A DNA stretch of 64,000 nucleotides from Shouchella patagoniensis (GTDB lineage: Bacteria > Bacillota > Bacilli > Bacillales > Bacillaceae_D): assembly GCF_002019705.1 (NCBI RefSeq), contig NZ_KV917377.1, positions 4,217,938 through 4,281,937 on the forward strand. The letters run 5' to 3'. The translations under genes were made by a program, and so were the position numbers. Below, piece by piece: positions 25,543 to 35,271 of the stretch (its first letter is position 1; the number at the start of each line of letters is the position of its first letter). A model generated the notes under the pieces. That model was not told the origin of the DNA. It did not search any database and was given only the letters and a program-made list of their open reading frames with translations.

Positions 25543-26206
25543 TCAAGAGATGAATGACTGTACGATCTGTCAAATAAAAACACCACATCATGTTTGTCCG
25601 GTTTGTCAGCATGAGCTGACGTCCGATCCACATTCAGAATCACTTTACCCAGAAGTTCAAACAACATTTCGGAAAAACTCAAAGAAGAAAATCATCTTCT
25701 TTATTATGATTAGCATGTTAGCCATATCCATTTTTATAAACTTTACGGTTTCGACAACGGTTCTTTGGTCATTGTATGTTTTAGGATCTGTGCTCTATGC
25801 CATCATCTTGATTAACCATACTTTTTTATCAGATGCCCATTCAGGCTCAAAAGTATTGCTACAACTATGCGGGTTGTCTTTGATGCTGATCCTATTTGAT
25901 ATCAACTCGGGTTTTTATCGTTGGTCGATTAACTACGTCGTCCCTTTTTTTGGCATAATGGCGATAACGGTTATTACCTTCTTTCTACTGCGTAACCCTA
26001 ATGATTTAAAGATTTACTTTAAATATTATTTTTTCCTTTTGCTCATTAACCTTGTTCTAGTTGGACTCGTTAATTCTTCTTTATACTCAACGGTTCAATG
26101 GCCGAGTGCGATGTTTTTATTTTATTCTACGTTTATCTTGGGCGGTATTGTCTTTTTTTCTTATAGAAAAATGAAAGTAGAATTGAAGCGTTTCTTTCAT
26201 TTCTAA
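25529..26206 (+). CDS. zinc-ribbon multi-pass membrane protein (DUF6320-like)
   Basis: ATG 25550 (MNDCTICQIK) with the upstream GATCAAGAGATG stretch is the likely start. An N-terminal CxxC...CxxC zinc ribbon (CTIC, CPVC) precedes six hydrophobic helices (about residues 50-215). This is the DUF6320 layout, characteristically found next to AATase-type acyltransferases. It could present a lipid or alcohol substrate to its partner. It overlaps the acyltransferase gene by 14 bases, so they are co-translated. Confidence 0.78.
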   Translation: MIIGDQEMNDCTICQIKTPHHVCPVCQHELTSDPHSESLYPEVQTTFRKNSKKKIIFFIMISMLAISIFINFTVSTTVLWSLYVLGSVLYAIILINHTFLSDAHSGSKVLLQLCGLSLMLILFDINSGFYRWSINYVVPFFGIMAITVITFFLLRNPNDLKIYFKYYFFLLLINLVLVGLVNSSLYSTVQWPSAMFLFYSTFILGGIVFFSYRKMKVELKRFFHF

Positions 26207-26463
26207 TTGTTGAGGGATAAACACCTCTTTGTTTATGCGAATAGGATAGCTCAAACGAAACGATACGCAGTTGAAGAAGTAAAAACAAGGAGATCCGTGT
26301 ATTTCCGTGGTAAGATTTAGCAAGAGGCTTTAAAAAGATGCAGCGAAACGAACGAACACGTGCTTTTTGTTGACAACTCATTCAACGCACCTTTTGTTGA
26401 AGAAAAAACGGTTCCGCTTAGAACTTAAATAAAATACGAATCAGTAGATACGATAAAAAGTGA

Positions 26464-27213
<750 letters not shown>

Positions 27214-27227
27214 ACGTTGTTTAAAGG

Positions 27228-27268
27228 AAAAGCTCAACAAACATCTAATTGTTTGTTGAGCTTTTTTT
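27228..27268 (+). terminator. terminator after map (also faces the SDR gene)
   Basis: Arms AAAGCTCAACAAAC / GTTTGTTGAGCTTT followed by T-run; the A-rich left flank may also terminate the convergent SDR transcript. Confidence 0.88.
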
Positions 27269-27284
27269 AGTTAGGTTTATCTAT

Positions 27285-28040
27285 TTATTTAACTTTAAAG
27301 CTTAAGAAACCGTCGTCTACTGGAATGGTTTGTCCATTAACTGCACTCGCTTCTTCAGTGAATAAGAATGTAACGACGCTTGCTACTTTTTCTGGTTTAA
27401 TTAGCTCCCCACGCATATGTTGTTCAGCAAGAGCAGCTTTCACTTCAGGAGATTCACCTAGAATCGGTGTGTCAATGAAGCCTGGGGCAACGCCGTTTAC
27501 GCGAATCCCATGTTCGGCAAGCTCTAGTGCAGCAGATTTTGACATCATCACGACTGCAGCTTTAGCGGCATTGTAGTTAAAGCTACCTGTTGCAGCAACG
27601 GAACCATAGATGGATGCAGTGTTTACAATCGTCCCCTGAACACCTAGTTCAACCATTTTCTTAGCCGCATAGTAAATACCATAATAAACACTATGTTGGT
27701 CTACATCAATCACTTTATGATAGGATTCTGGATCCATCTCTAGCAATGGTTTGACTAGTCCTATACCAGCATTATTAAAGATACCATTAAATGTTCCAAA
27801 TGTATCAGAGGTCCAATCAATCAACTGTTTAACCTCATCGCCTTTTGAAACATCAATTTTATAGGCAGACGCATTCCCACCTTTTGATTCAACCTCAGAA
27901 GCGAGTTGTTTTGCTGCATCTTCATTAAAGTCAGCGATGACAACCGTCGCCCCTTTTGCAGTTAATTGTAGAACGGTTTCTTTACCAATTCCACTTGCTC
28001 CACCTGTGACTACAATTACTTTACTTGTTAAATCTGACAT
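27285..28040 (-). CDS. SDR family NAD(P)-dependent oxidoreductase, 251 aa
   Basis: Classical short-chain dehydrogenase. The cofactor loop is TGGASGIGKE (about 12-21), an acidic residue in VIADFN suggests NAD(H) preference, NNAGIG is present, and the catalytic Ser/Tyr/Lys lie in NTASIYGS and YNAAK. The end PVDDGFLSF is typical. The substrate is not predictable. RBS AGGAGATG before ATG 28040; monocistronic and convergent with map. Confidence 0.88.
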   Translation of the reverse strand: MSDLTSKVIVVTGGASGIGKETVLQLTAKGATVVIADFNEDAAKQLASEVESKGGNASAYKIDVSKGDEVKQLIDWTSDTFGTFNGIFNNAGIGLVKPLLEMDPESYHKVIDVDQHSVYYGIYYAAKKMVELGVQGTIVNTASIYGSVAATGSFNYNAAKAAVVMMSKSAALELAEHGIRVNGVAPGFIDTPILGESPEVKAALAEQHMRGELIKPEKVASVVTFLFTEEASAVNGQTIPVDDGFLSFKVK

Positions 28041-28441
28041 GATTTCATCTCCTAAAAATGTTGAATTACTTATCTTACAAAATGTATTATACGCCTACTT
28101 TGTCGAATATGTGTCGAAATATGCTTGTGTTAAAAATTGGCATTAAATAGTGTGTTTGTTTATTCAGAGCTATTTCTCGCTTCATCCATTCAAGAGTGAA
28201 GCTGTAAGGGTTGTTCATAACAACCGCTGATTAGAATTAGGGGACTGGAGGGGGATAGCAGATTGTGATTTAAGCCAATGAATTTCAAGGTGCTTGTTCA
28301 TTAATGAATGACCAGAATACCCTTTTCTGTAGTAATGTTCCCCAGATATCGTCCAATTATTCTAATGTTGTGTTCAAGAAGAATACCATTATCAAAGTAG
28401 TGGTATGATGATCTATACATGATAACGAAGAGGGGGAGGCT

Positions 28442-28522
28442 ATGGTAGTTTGCACTTTCGTTTGTGACATGAATCATGTTGGCTTTTTAAAATTAAATGT
28501 TGTGAGGAGTATTTCACTATGA
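28442..28522 (+). CDS. 26-codon leader ORF overlapping the fni start
   Basis: ATG 28442 follows a very strong ribosome site (GAGGGGGAGG, 5 bases upstream). The frame runs 26 codons (MVVCTFVCDM at the start) to a TGA whose bases overlap the fni ATG (ATGA). This places fni under translational coupling or attenuation by a leader peptide. The peptide itself is hydrophobic with two Cys. It is not a known family; short length leaves a chance explanation open. Confidence 0.5.
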   Translation: MVVCTFVCDMNHVGFLKLNVVRSISL

Positions 28523-29571
28523 ATAGAAAATTGGATCATATCAAAAATGCACTTGAATTACATTCAACAGAAAATCGGTCTTTTGATGATATTACATTTG
28601 TGCATCATTCTTTAAGAGGAGGGGACCTTTCACACGTCTCTACGAAAACCATGTTTCTAACTCATACAATTGAACATCCATTTTTTATTAACGCTATGAC
28701 CGGCGGTGGTGGGGATGAGACCTTCTCGATTAATAAACGTTTAGCACAAGTATGCAGGAAATTTCAAATACCTATGGCGGTAGGGTCACAGATGGCTGGC
28801 ATAAAAGATAAAAAGGAACGGAGAACATTTGAGGTAGTACGTTCTGCTAATGAGAATGGCTTGTTGTTTGCAAATATTGGAGCTGAAGGCACACTTAGCC
28901 AAGCGAAAGAAGTCGTAAGTATGTTATCGGCTGATGCCTTGCAGATTCATCTCAATCATATTCAAGAGCTTGTCATGCCAGAGGGGGACAGGGCATTTAC
29001 AAATCGGTTACATAATATCGCAGAAATTGTTGAAAAGGTCGATGTACCAGTAATTGTGAAGGAAGTTGGTTTTGGCATTAGTAAAGAGACCGTTGAAACG
29101 TTAGAGTCAATAGGTGTGCAGTACATTGATGTAAGTGGAAAAGGCGGTACCAATTTTTCTGCGATCGAGAATAAAAGAAGAGATCATTCGAGCATGCAGA
29201 TCTTTGATCATTGGGGCATCTCAACACCTTGTTCACTAATAGAATCGATTACATGGTCAAAACGTTCTTCCATTTTTGCTTCTGGGGGGATAAAAAATGG
29301 CTTAGATGTAACAAAATCATTAGCTTTAGGCGCAAAGCTGTGTGGCTTATCAAGCACGGTTTTACACATTTTAATGAAAGAAGGCGAGGAAGGAGTTGAA
29401 TCGTTTATCCAAGGGCTTCATGAACAAATATGTTTTATCATGACAGCATTAGGTGCACATTCGATTGAAGACTTAAAACAAACCGATCTAATCATTAGTG
29501 GCGAAACGGATCAGTGGTTGTCAAAGAGAGGGATCGATACATCAGTATTTAGTAGGAGAAGTAGCAAGTAA
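28519..29571 (+). CDS. fni: type 2 isopentenyl-diphosphate isomerase (FMN, NADPH)
   Basis: A 350-residue TIM-barrel flavoprotein interconverting IPP and DMAPP for isoprenoid synthesis. Family motifs are NAMTGGGGDET, MAVGSQMAGI, LQIHLNHIQE (with LN where most read LN-x-xQE), VKEVGFGIS, IDVSGKGGTNF and ASGGIKNGLD. Its RBS (GAGGAG) lies within the leader ORF, and its ATG overlaps that ORF's stop. A weak terminator lies at 29606. Confidence 0.92.
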   Translation: MNRKLDHIKNALELHSTENRSFDDITFVHHSLRGGDLSHVSTKTMFLTHTIEHPFFINAMTGGGGDETFSINKRLAQVCRKFQIPMAVGSQMAGIKDKKERRTFEVVRSANENGLLFANIGAEGTLSQAKEVVSMLSADALQIHLNHIQELVMPEGDRAFTNRLHNIAEIVEKVDVPVIVKEVGFGISKETVETLESIGVQYIDVSGKGGTNFSAIENKRRDHSSMQIFDHWGISTPCSLIESITWSKRSSIFASGGIKNGLDVTKSLALGAKLCGLSSTVLHILMKEGEEGVESFIQGLHEQICFIMTALGAHSIEDLKQTDLIISGETDQWLSKRGIDTSVFSRRSSK

Positions 29572-29605
29572 CGTATTGACGCATGTCCTCTTCCATTTCC
29601 TTTCT

Positions 29606-29630
29606 AGGGCCATAGCTGGTCCTTTTTTTC
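29606..29630 (+). terminator. short terminator after fni
   Basis: AGGGCCA TAGC TGGTCCT followed by a T-run, 35 bases after the stop. Confidence 0.6.
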
Positions 29631-29730
29631 TGTCAAAAAGACTATAGGAGCAGGAAGATGGAGTATCATTGCTGAAGATGAGGGGAAGGATATTGAATAT
29701 AAACCTTGAGCCTTTTAGAGGAGAATGGTT

Positions 29731-29979
29731 ATGATGTTTATCATCTTATTCGTTGGTCCAGTAGGAGCGATTTTATTCGGGGCACTGGGGTATGTCTATT
29801 CTATTTTAAGAATCTGTTTATTGTACCAGTCCTCATTGCAGTGCTGACAGTCATCCTCTCATTTTACATTATTTAATAGCTCGTTTCTATTTTGGACAAT
29901 CGTTTATACATTATTCGCCTTTATTAGTGGCATTCTTATGCATTTCAAATATAAGAAAAGGAAAACAGGCAAGAAGAAT
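29731..29979 (+). pseudogene. decayed small membrane protein (DUF2651/YesK-like)
   Basis: GAGGAGAATGG leads into ATG 29731. The first frame reads FIILFVGPVGAILFGALGY. After two shifts it continues FYFKNLFIVPVLIAVLTVIL and then FWTIVYTLFAFISGILMHF with a basic end. Together these make three hydrophobic helices and a KYKKRK tail, as in small DUF2651-type membrane proteins. Two frameshifts near 29808 and 29870 inactivate it. Family assignment is tentative. Confidence 0.5.
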
Positions 29980-29999
29980 GGGTTTCATTCTTCTTGCGA
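29969..29999. terminator. hairpin between pseudogene and FNR gene
   Basis: Perfect arms GCAAGAAGAATG / CATTCTTCTTGC with a 5-base loop, positioned 45 bases downstream of the minus-strand FNR operon; the T-rich tail is weak on both sides. Confidence 0.55.
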
Positions 30000-30043
30000 A
30001 ATTACCAAGATCAACATAAATGGTAAACGCTGTTGATCTGAAG

Positions 30044-30742
30044 TCAGTAGCCAGTGAACGTATCTTTCTTTATATTGCGGACAGAAATAGAGTGATCTTT
30101 CAAGTATTGGTTAACCGACTTAACCATTTCCTTTGAACCTGCGATAAAGTAATGAGCACGATTCTGATAGGTGCGAACAAAGTGATTAATCTCTGGATGC
30201 AACTCCTCTCGTGAATGAAGGAAACAAACATCTACTGAGGTACTAGCACTTATCTGTACAAGTTCGTCCTTATATAAGTGGTGATGATCTACGTACAATA
30301 ACGTAACGTCGTTTGTTCCTTTTCCTTCTGACTCCAATTGTTTTACCATTGCTCGAAAGGGCGTAATGCCAATTCCGCCAGCGATGAAAAGAGTCGGGCT
30401 TCGATCTGTCAGATAAAATGAACCTACAGGACCATTCATTCTTATTTTCATTCCATTTTCTAGTTCCAACAAAGCCTTTTTAAATTCACTTGGCTGCTCA
30501 CTTATTTTTGTTGTCACTTTTATAACGTTTTCTGTTGGCGAAGATGCGACCGTTAATGGCCGTGTAGAATCCTTTATCTTTTTGTGAGTGATTGTAAATA
30601 AACCGTGTTGTCCAGCTTTCCAAGTGAAAGGTTCATCCATTTCAAAATGAAAACGATAAATATTCTCCGATTCTGTCTCTTTCTTTACGAATGTGAGTTC
30701 ATTTTTTTTGAGTATCGATAATGAATCCTTTAAAAAACTCAT
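30044..30742 (-). CDS. ferredoxin-NADP reductase-like flavoprotein, 232 aa
   Basis: An FAD-binding beta-barrel with STRPLTVASSPT (the RxYS/T-type FAD motif is read here as RPLTVAS), then an NAD(P)-binding domain with FIAGGIGITPFRAMV and a C-terminal YFIAGSKEMVKSV. It transfers electrons between NAD(P)H and an unknown acceptor; there is no fused ferredoxin or haem domain. It is the last gene of an arsR-SRPBCC-FNR operon (10 bases after the SRPBCC gene). Confidence 0.83.
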   Translation of the reverse strand: MSFLKDSLSILKKNELTFVKKETESENIYRFHFEMDEPFTWKAGQHGLFTITHKKIKDSTRPLTVASSPTENVIKVTTKISEQPSEFKKALLELENGMKIRMNGPVGSFYLTDRSPTLFIAGGIGITPFRAMVKQLESEGKGTNDVTLLYVDHHHLYKDELVQISASTSVDVCFLHSREELHPEINHFVRTYQNRAHYFIAGSKEMVKSVNQYLKDHSISVRNIKKDTFTGY

Positions 30743-30752
30743 TGTAGTCTCC

Positions 30753-31142
30753 TTACGCGTCCTCTAACAGACTGTTCATTTTTTCTACCATGCTTGACCA
30801 ACCGTATTTTGCGCCATAAAAGGCTTGGTTTTCTTCTTCAAAGCCGGAATGCTCAAGATGTAAGTACGTAATCTCGCCTTCTTGTTTTAACGTCCAAGTG
30901 ACGATGGTGTTTATTGGTCCGCCTACCCATGTGTAAGATAACGTATGTGGCATGTCAACGACTAAAACTTCGCTCTCTACAACTAGTCCTATTTCATCAT
31001 TGCGGAACTGGCATTTGTATCCAACGATCGGTCTAAAATTATTTTCCATGACCCATTTAGCTAGCGTATCTGAGTGGGTTAGGGCATTCCATACCTTATC
31101 AATGGAACTTTTAAATTGAAAATCCAATGATACATTTGTCAT
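30753..31142 (-). CDS. SRPBCC/AHSA1 domain protein
   Basis: A 129-residue helix-grip fold protein of the Aha1-like START superfamily (FKSSIDKVWNALTHSD, LAKWVMENNF, VTWTLKQEGEITYLHLEHSGF). In Firmicutes such proteins are commonly encoded next to ArsR-type regulators, as here (3 bases downstream). They bind hydrophobic ligands; no ligand is known for this one. Confidence 0.85.
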   Translation of the reverse strand: MTNVSLDFQFKSSIDKVWNALTHSDTLAKWVMENNFRPIVGYKCQFRNDEIGLVVESEVLVVDMPHTLSYTWVGGPINTIVTWTLKQEGEITYLHLEHSGFEEENQAFYGAKYGWSSMVEKMNSLLEDA

Positions 31143-31145
31143 TCA

Positions 31146-31873
<728 letters not shown>

Positions 31874-31929
31874 AGGAGAAACAGCAGAAAAAGAACGCTC
31901 TTTTCTAGAAAAGCGTCCTTATCTACTCG

Positions 31930-32108
31930 TTATTGCATCAGTTTAGCGATTTCTCCATAGGAAAGAACGCCGTCAGTCATATGATGAAACGATTGTTTCG
32001 TTAAAATCTCTTCGCTAATTGTTTGCAGGAGGGTCGTCGTCGCTCGAAACTGAGCCGAACCACAACTAACTCTTTCAATGCCGATCGTCGATAACTCTGC
32101 TAACGAAG
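31930..32108 (-). pseudogene. C-terminal remnant of a PEP mutase/isocitrate lyase family protein
   Basis: An open stretch of about 58 codons ending at TAA 31930 reads LPSLAELSTIGIERVSCGSA, then LSYGEIAKLM. It matches the C-terminal barrel end (LAELxxLGVxRVSxGxA) of PEP-mutase-like enzymes. It abuts the oxidoreductase remnant directly, with no start codon of its own. Confidence 0.65.
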
Positions 32109-32424
32109 GTAAAAGGCTTTATCGATAACTGGTTTAATGATTTCGGATTCTAGTAACTTGGTTAGCAAGGTTAACTGCTCTCCACTATGCTTCATAAAAA
32201 GGAATGTGTATTGAACATGGTGTTTCTTTTCTAATTTCGTTAATTTAGAACTGGCCAATGAAAATAAGAGTTTCTTAAATGGACTTAATCCATTTTCTTT
32301 CGCAAACCGACCATTTGGAATTCCAGAGATTGACACGATTTTTCCGGTTTTCTTTACTGTCTGAAACGATCTCTCTAGCGTATCGCCTCCAATGGAATCA
32401 ATGACCGCTACCCCATTGGGTATA
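32109..32424 (-). pseudogene. C-terminal remnant of a zinc-type quinone/NADP oxidoreductase
   Basis: From about 32424 a minus-strand frame reads VAVIDSIGGDTLERSFQTVK, KTGKIVSISGIPNG and later LLTKLLESEIIKPVIDKAF. This is the C-terminal half of the MDR superfamily (NADPH:quinone reductase group). The cofactor-binding start is missing, and the frame ends where the PEP-mutase remnant begins. Confidence 0.7.
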
Positions 32425-32556
32425 CTAAAAAAGACAAATGTGTGTCATCTCTTATCAAATTTATCTTCAGTTTAGGTCTATCTTGTACAATTGATTAAGG
32501 TGAATCAAATTTCTGTATAAAAGAGGAGTATAGTTAAAAACGTGAAGGAGCATAGA

Positions 32557-33231
32557 ATGTCTATCTTGATTATAGATGATGATGTAAACATTAGGCGTCT
32601 CATTGCCATACAGCTTAAACAAAAGGGTTACCATACAATTGATGTGCCTGAAGCCAAAGAAGCTCTCGAAATTATTAATCATCCAGATAACAATATAGAA
32701 CTTGCCATTGTAGATGTCATGATGCCAGGTATGGATGGGTTTACATTAACCTCAATTTTATCCAAAGAATATGAGATTCCTGTTATCCTGTTGACCGCAA
32801 AAGGTCAATTACAGGATAAGGAGAGGGGTTTTATGTCAGGTTCAGACGATTATATTGTTAAACCCTTTGAGATAAAAGAACTGATATTTCGTGTAGCTGT
32901 AGTACTTAGAAGAAACAAAAAATTAATCAATAAGATTTCAGTAGGCAATGTACAAATCAATCGAGAAACGTACGAACTTGAAGTGGATGATCAAATCTAT
33001 ATTATCCCACTAAAAGAATTTGAGATTATAGCCATTTTAATGGAGCATATAAAACGTCCTGTAAGTAGGGAGTATCTACTCGAAGAGGTTTGGGGTTTGG
33101 AACTTGGAACAGAGCAATCTTTAAATACACATATTAATCGAATTAGAGAACGGTTAAAGTTGTCTCACGCTACTCTTATCATTAAAACGTTAAGAGGAAT
33201 TGGTTATAAAATGGAAGTGGTACAAGAGTGA
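32557..33231 (+). CDS. OmpR-family response regulator
   Basis: Start chosen at ATG 32557 with AAGGAG 8 bases upstream; an in-frame GTG at 32542 overlaps that site. The receiver domain has the acidic pair IIDDD, the phospho-Asp in AIVDVMMPG and Lys in YIVKPFE. A winged-helix DNA-binding domain follows (LKEFEIIAILM, LGTEQSLNTHINRIRERL, LRGIGYKME). It overlaps the kinase gene by 4 bases. The pair stands upstream of an MMPL exporter, its likely target. Confidence 0.92.
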   Translation: MSILIIDDDVNIRRLIAIQLKQKGYHTIDVPEAKEALEIINHPDNNIELAIVDVMMPGMDGFTLTSILSKEYEIPVILLTAKGQLQDKERGFMSGSDDYIVKPFEIKELIFRVAVVLRRNKKLINKISVGNVQINRETYELEVDDQIYIIPLKEFEIIAILMEHIKRPVSREYLLEEVWGLELGTEQSLNTHINRIRERLKLSHATLIIKTLRGIGYKMEVVQE

Positions 33232-34628
33232 CCTCATTATATAAAAAATTTACAGTAGCAGTGGTCTGTATATTAGTAATAAGTCTAATGATCGGTTTTT
33301 TGAGTTCGAATATTGTTTATTATTCCCAGACGAAGAAAGCCGTCAATGATGAAATGGTCTTGGTTGCGACTGATATTGCATCAAATTTAGAACAGAATCA
33401 TTTAGACGGTGAAAACATAGATAAGTATTTAGAATCGATTAGTAGTCTTGGTTATCAATTACGACTTATTTCTTTCGATCAAGCTGATATGTCATATGGA
33501 AAATCTTTTTCAGAAGATGAGTTACCGAAAGAGGTTACTAGAAGGGTATTACAAGAAAATAGCATTTATAATGGAATACTTGACTATCGAAGTCCTCTCC
33601 TCATTATGGGTCATTTCTCTAATGATATTGAGAATACTGTGGGTGTACCGGTTGAGATAAACGGAAATTCTTATGCGCTATTTGTTAGACAAGCCAATCA
33701 TTTGCTTTTTTCCGGTATCCATATGATTTTAATAGGATTTATTTTGACGTTTACTGTGATTAGTTTAATTAGTGTATTCTTAATGGCTCGTTACTTAGTT
33801 CATCCAATTGTTACGTTAAAAAATGCGACTCAAGCCATTTTAAATGAAAATTTCTCTTTTCAGTTAAACATTAATAGAAAAGATGAGATTGGAGAGCTTG
33901 CACAAAGCTTTCATGAAATGCAAAACCAATTATTGCATAATGATAAAGCCAGAAAAGCCTTTATTACAAATATGTCGCATGATTTTCAATCCCCTCTACT
34001 TAATATCCAAGGATATAGCGGATTATTATTAAATAATGATCTAACTGAAACAGAACAAAAAGAATATCTCGAAATTGTCATAGATGAATCAAATAGGCTT
34101 TCTTCTCTTACGAAACAATTGCTCCTTCTTACGTCATTAGATCAAAGTGATTACCCGTCAAATTTTATAGAAGTAAGAATCGATGAACAATTAAAATCAG
34201 TTGTTCGTCATAATCGATGGCGACTAGAAGAAAAAGAAATTGAGCTAATCTATCAATTAACACCAACTGTAGTAAAAGTGGATCAGGAATTAATGATGAA
34301 TGTGTGGGATAACTTACTTACAAATGCCATTAAATACAACCGGAAATTGGGTAAAGTTTGGATCGAAATGAAAGTAGAAAAACAATACCTCGCCGTCCTA
34401 TTTAAAGACACGGGTATTGGCATAAAAGAAGAGTCGCTTCATTTTCTTTTTAACCGTTTTTATCGTGAACAGCGCGTTCAAGCTGTTGGAGGAACGGGTT
34501 TAGGGCTGTCTATTGTCCAGGAAATCGTTTCTCTTCACAATGGGAAAATAACAGTTGATAGCAATGAAAATGAAGGTACCACAATGACGATTTATTTACC
34601 GATTAACAAAAATTTTTCCAATAACTAA
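33228..34628 (+). CDS. HAMP-type sensor histidine kinase
   Basis: A 466-residue protein with GTG start overlapping the regulator stop. Membrane helices near residues 8-30 and 160-185 enclose an extracellular sensor of about 130 residues. A HAMP domain (ARYLVHPIVTL), the H-box NMSHDFQSPLLNIQGYS and N, G1 (DTGIGIKEES) and G2 (GGTGLGLSIV) boxes follow. Note Gln-Ser where most kinases have Leu-Arg-Thr-Pro after the phospho-His. The stimulus is unknown. Confidence 0.92.
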   Translation: MTSLYKKFTVAVVCILVISLMIGFLSSNIVYYSQTKKAVNDEMVLVATDIASNLEQNHLDGENIDKYLESISSLGYQLRLISFDQADMSYGKSFSEDELPKEVTRRVLQENSIYNGILDYRSPLLIMGHFSNDIENTVGVPVEINGNSYALFVRQANHLLFSGIHMILIGFILTFTVISLISVFLMARYLVHPIVTLKNATQAILNENFSFQLNINRKDEIGELAQSFHEMQNQLLHNDKARKAFITNMSHDFQSPLLNIQGYSGLLLNNDLTETEQKEYLEIVIDESNRLSSLTKQLLLLTSLDQSDYPSNFIEVRIDEQLKSVVRHNRWRLEEKEIELIYQLTPTVVKVDQELMMNVWDNLLTNAIKYNRKLGKVWIEMKVEKQYLAVLFKDTGIGIKEESLHFLFNRFYREQRVQAVGGTGLGLSIVQEIVSLHNGKITVDSNENEGTTMTIYLPINKNFSNN

Positions 34629-34733
34629 GTGCTTATTAAGGTTGAGTTTATGTTCACTCTTTATAATGCAGTTGTTCGGTCTATTTCTTGTAAATAGACT
34701 GGATCATTCATGTATAAAGAGAGGGTTAAAAAA

Positions 34734-35192
34734 ATGTATAACATCTTCTATATCGTCCATATCATAGGCGTGGTTCTCTGGATAGGCTCTTTTATTACTT
34801 TAGGAGTTGTGTTGAGAGCCTTTACAAAGGTTGATTTACCGAAAGAGAGCAGAAAAGCGCTATTTTCACGTATTCAAGGTTGGGTAACATACGGAATCAT
34901 ACCTAGCGCGATCCTTGTCCTCATATCGGGCTTATATATGATCATGCAATTTGAACGTTCGGGATTACCTTTTTATTTAAGCTTTATGGAACAAGCGGGT
35001 TCACTTATTATTCTGTTGACGATTATTTTTGTAACGCTTATCAGTAGCAAGTTGACGAAAAAAGTGAAAGGAATGCCTCTAGAAAAAGAACAGACGTTAC
35101 AGGTCTCGACAAAACGATATGCGAATTACTTACTAACTTCTGCGGTCTTAGGTACCGTAGTCATCATTGTAGTTGGTCTTCGCATCGTTTAA
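34734..35192 (+). CDS. small four-helix membrane protein (CopD/DUF2269-like), 152 aa
   Basis: Start at ATG 34734 after AGAGAGGG. Four hydrophobic helices (about 5-25, 50-72, 82-105, 125-150), with histidine and Trp in the first (FYIVHIIGVVLWIGSF), recall CopD/YisL-type membrane proteins. It lies between the two-component genes and the MMPL gene on the same strand and is likely part of that export or stress unit. The exact function is unknown. Confidence 0.7.
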   Translation: MYNIFYIVHIIGVVLWIGSFITLGVVLRAFTKVDLPKESRKALFSRIQGWVTYGIIPSAILVLISGLYMIMQFERSGLPFYLSFMEQAGSLIILLTIIFVTLISSKLTKKVKGMPLEKEQTLQVSTKRYANYLLTSAVLGTVVIIVVGLRIV

Positions 35193-35271
35193 GTCTGAAT
35201 GAATCTGTACCAAGCTATCGTTTAAAGTGGTTAAAATATATATAACAGTACCAATTGAAGGAGCGTTAACC

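Noticed and set aside
26117..26381. Two minus-strand ORFs (68 and 82 aa) between the DUF6320 gene and map
   Set aside because: They overlap the end of the DUF6320 gene, have no ribosome site and read as Phe/Leu/Ser noise.
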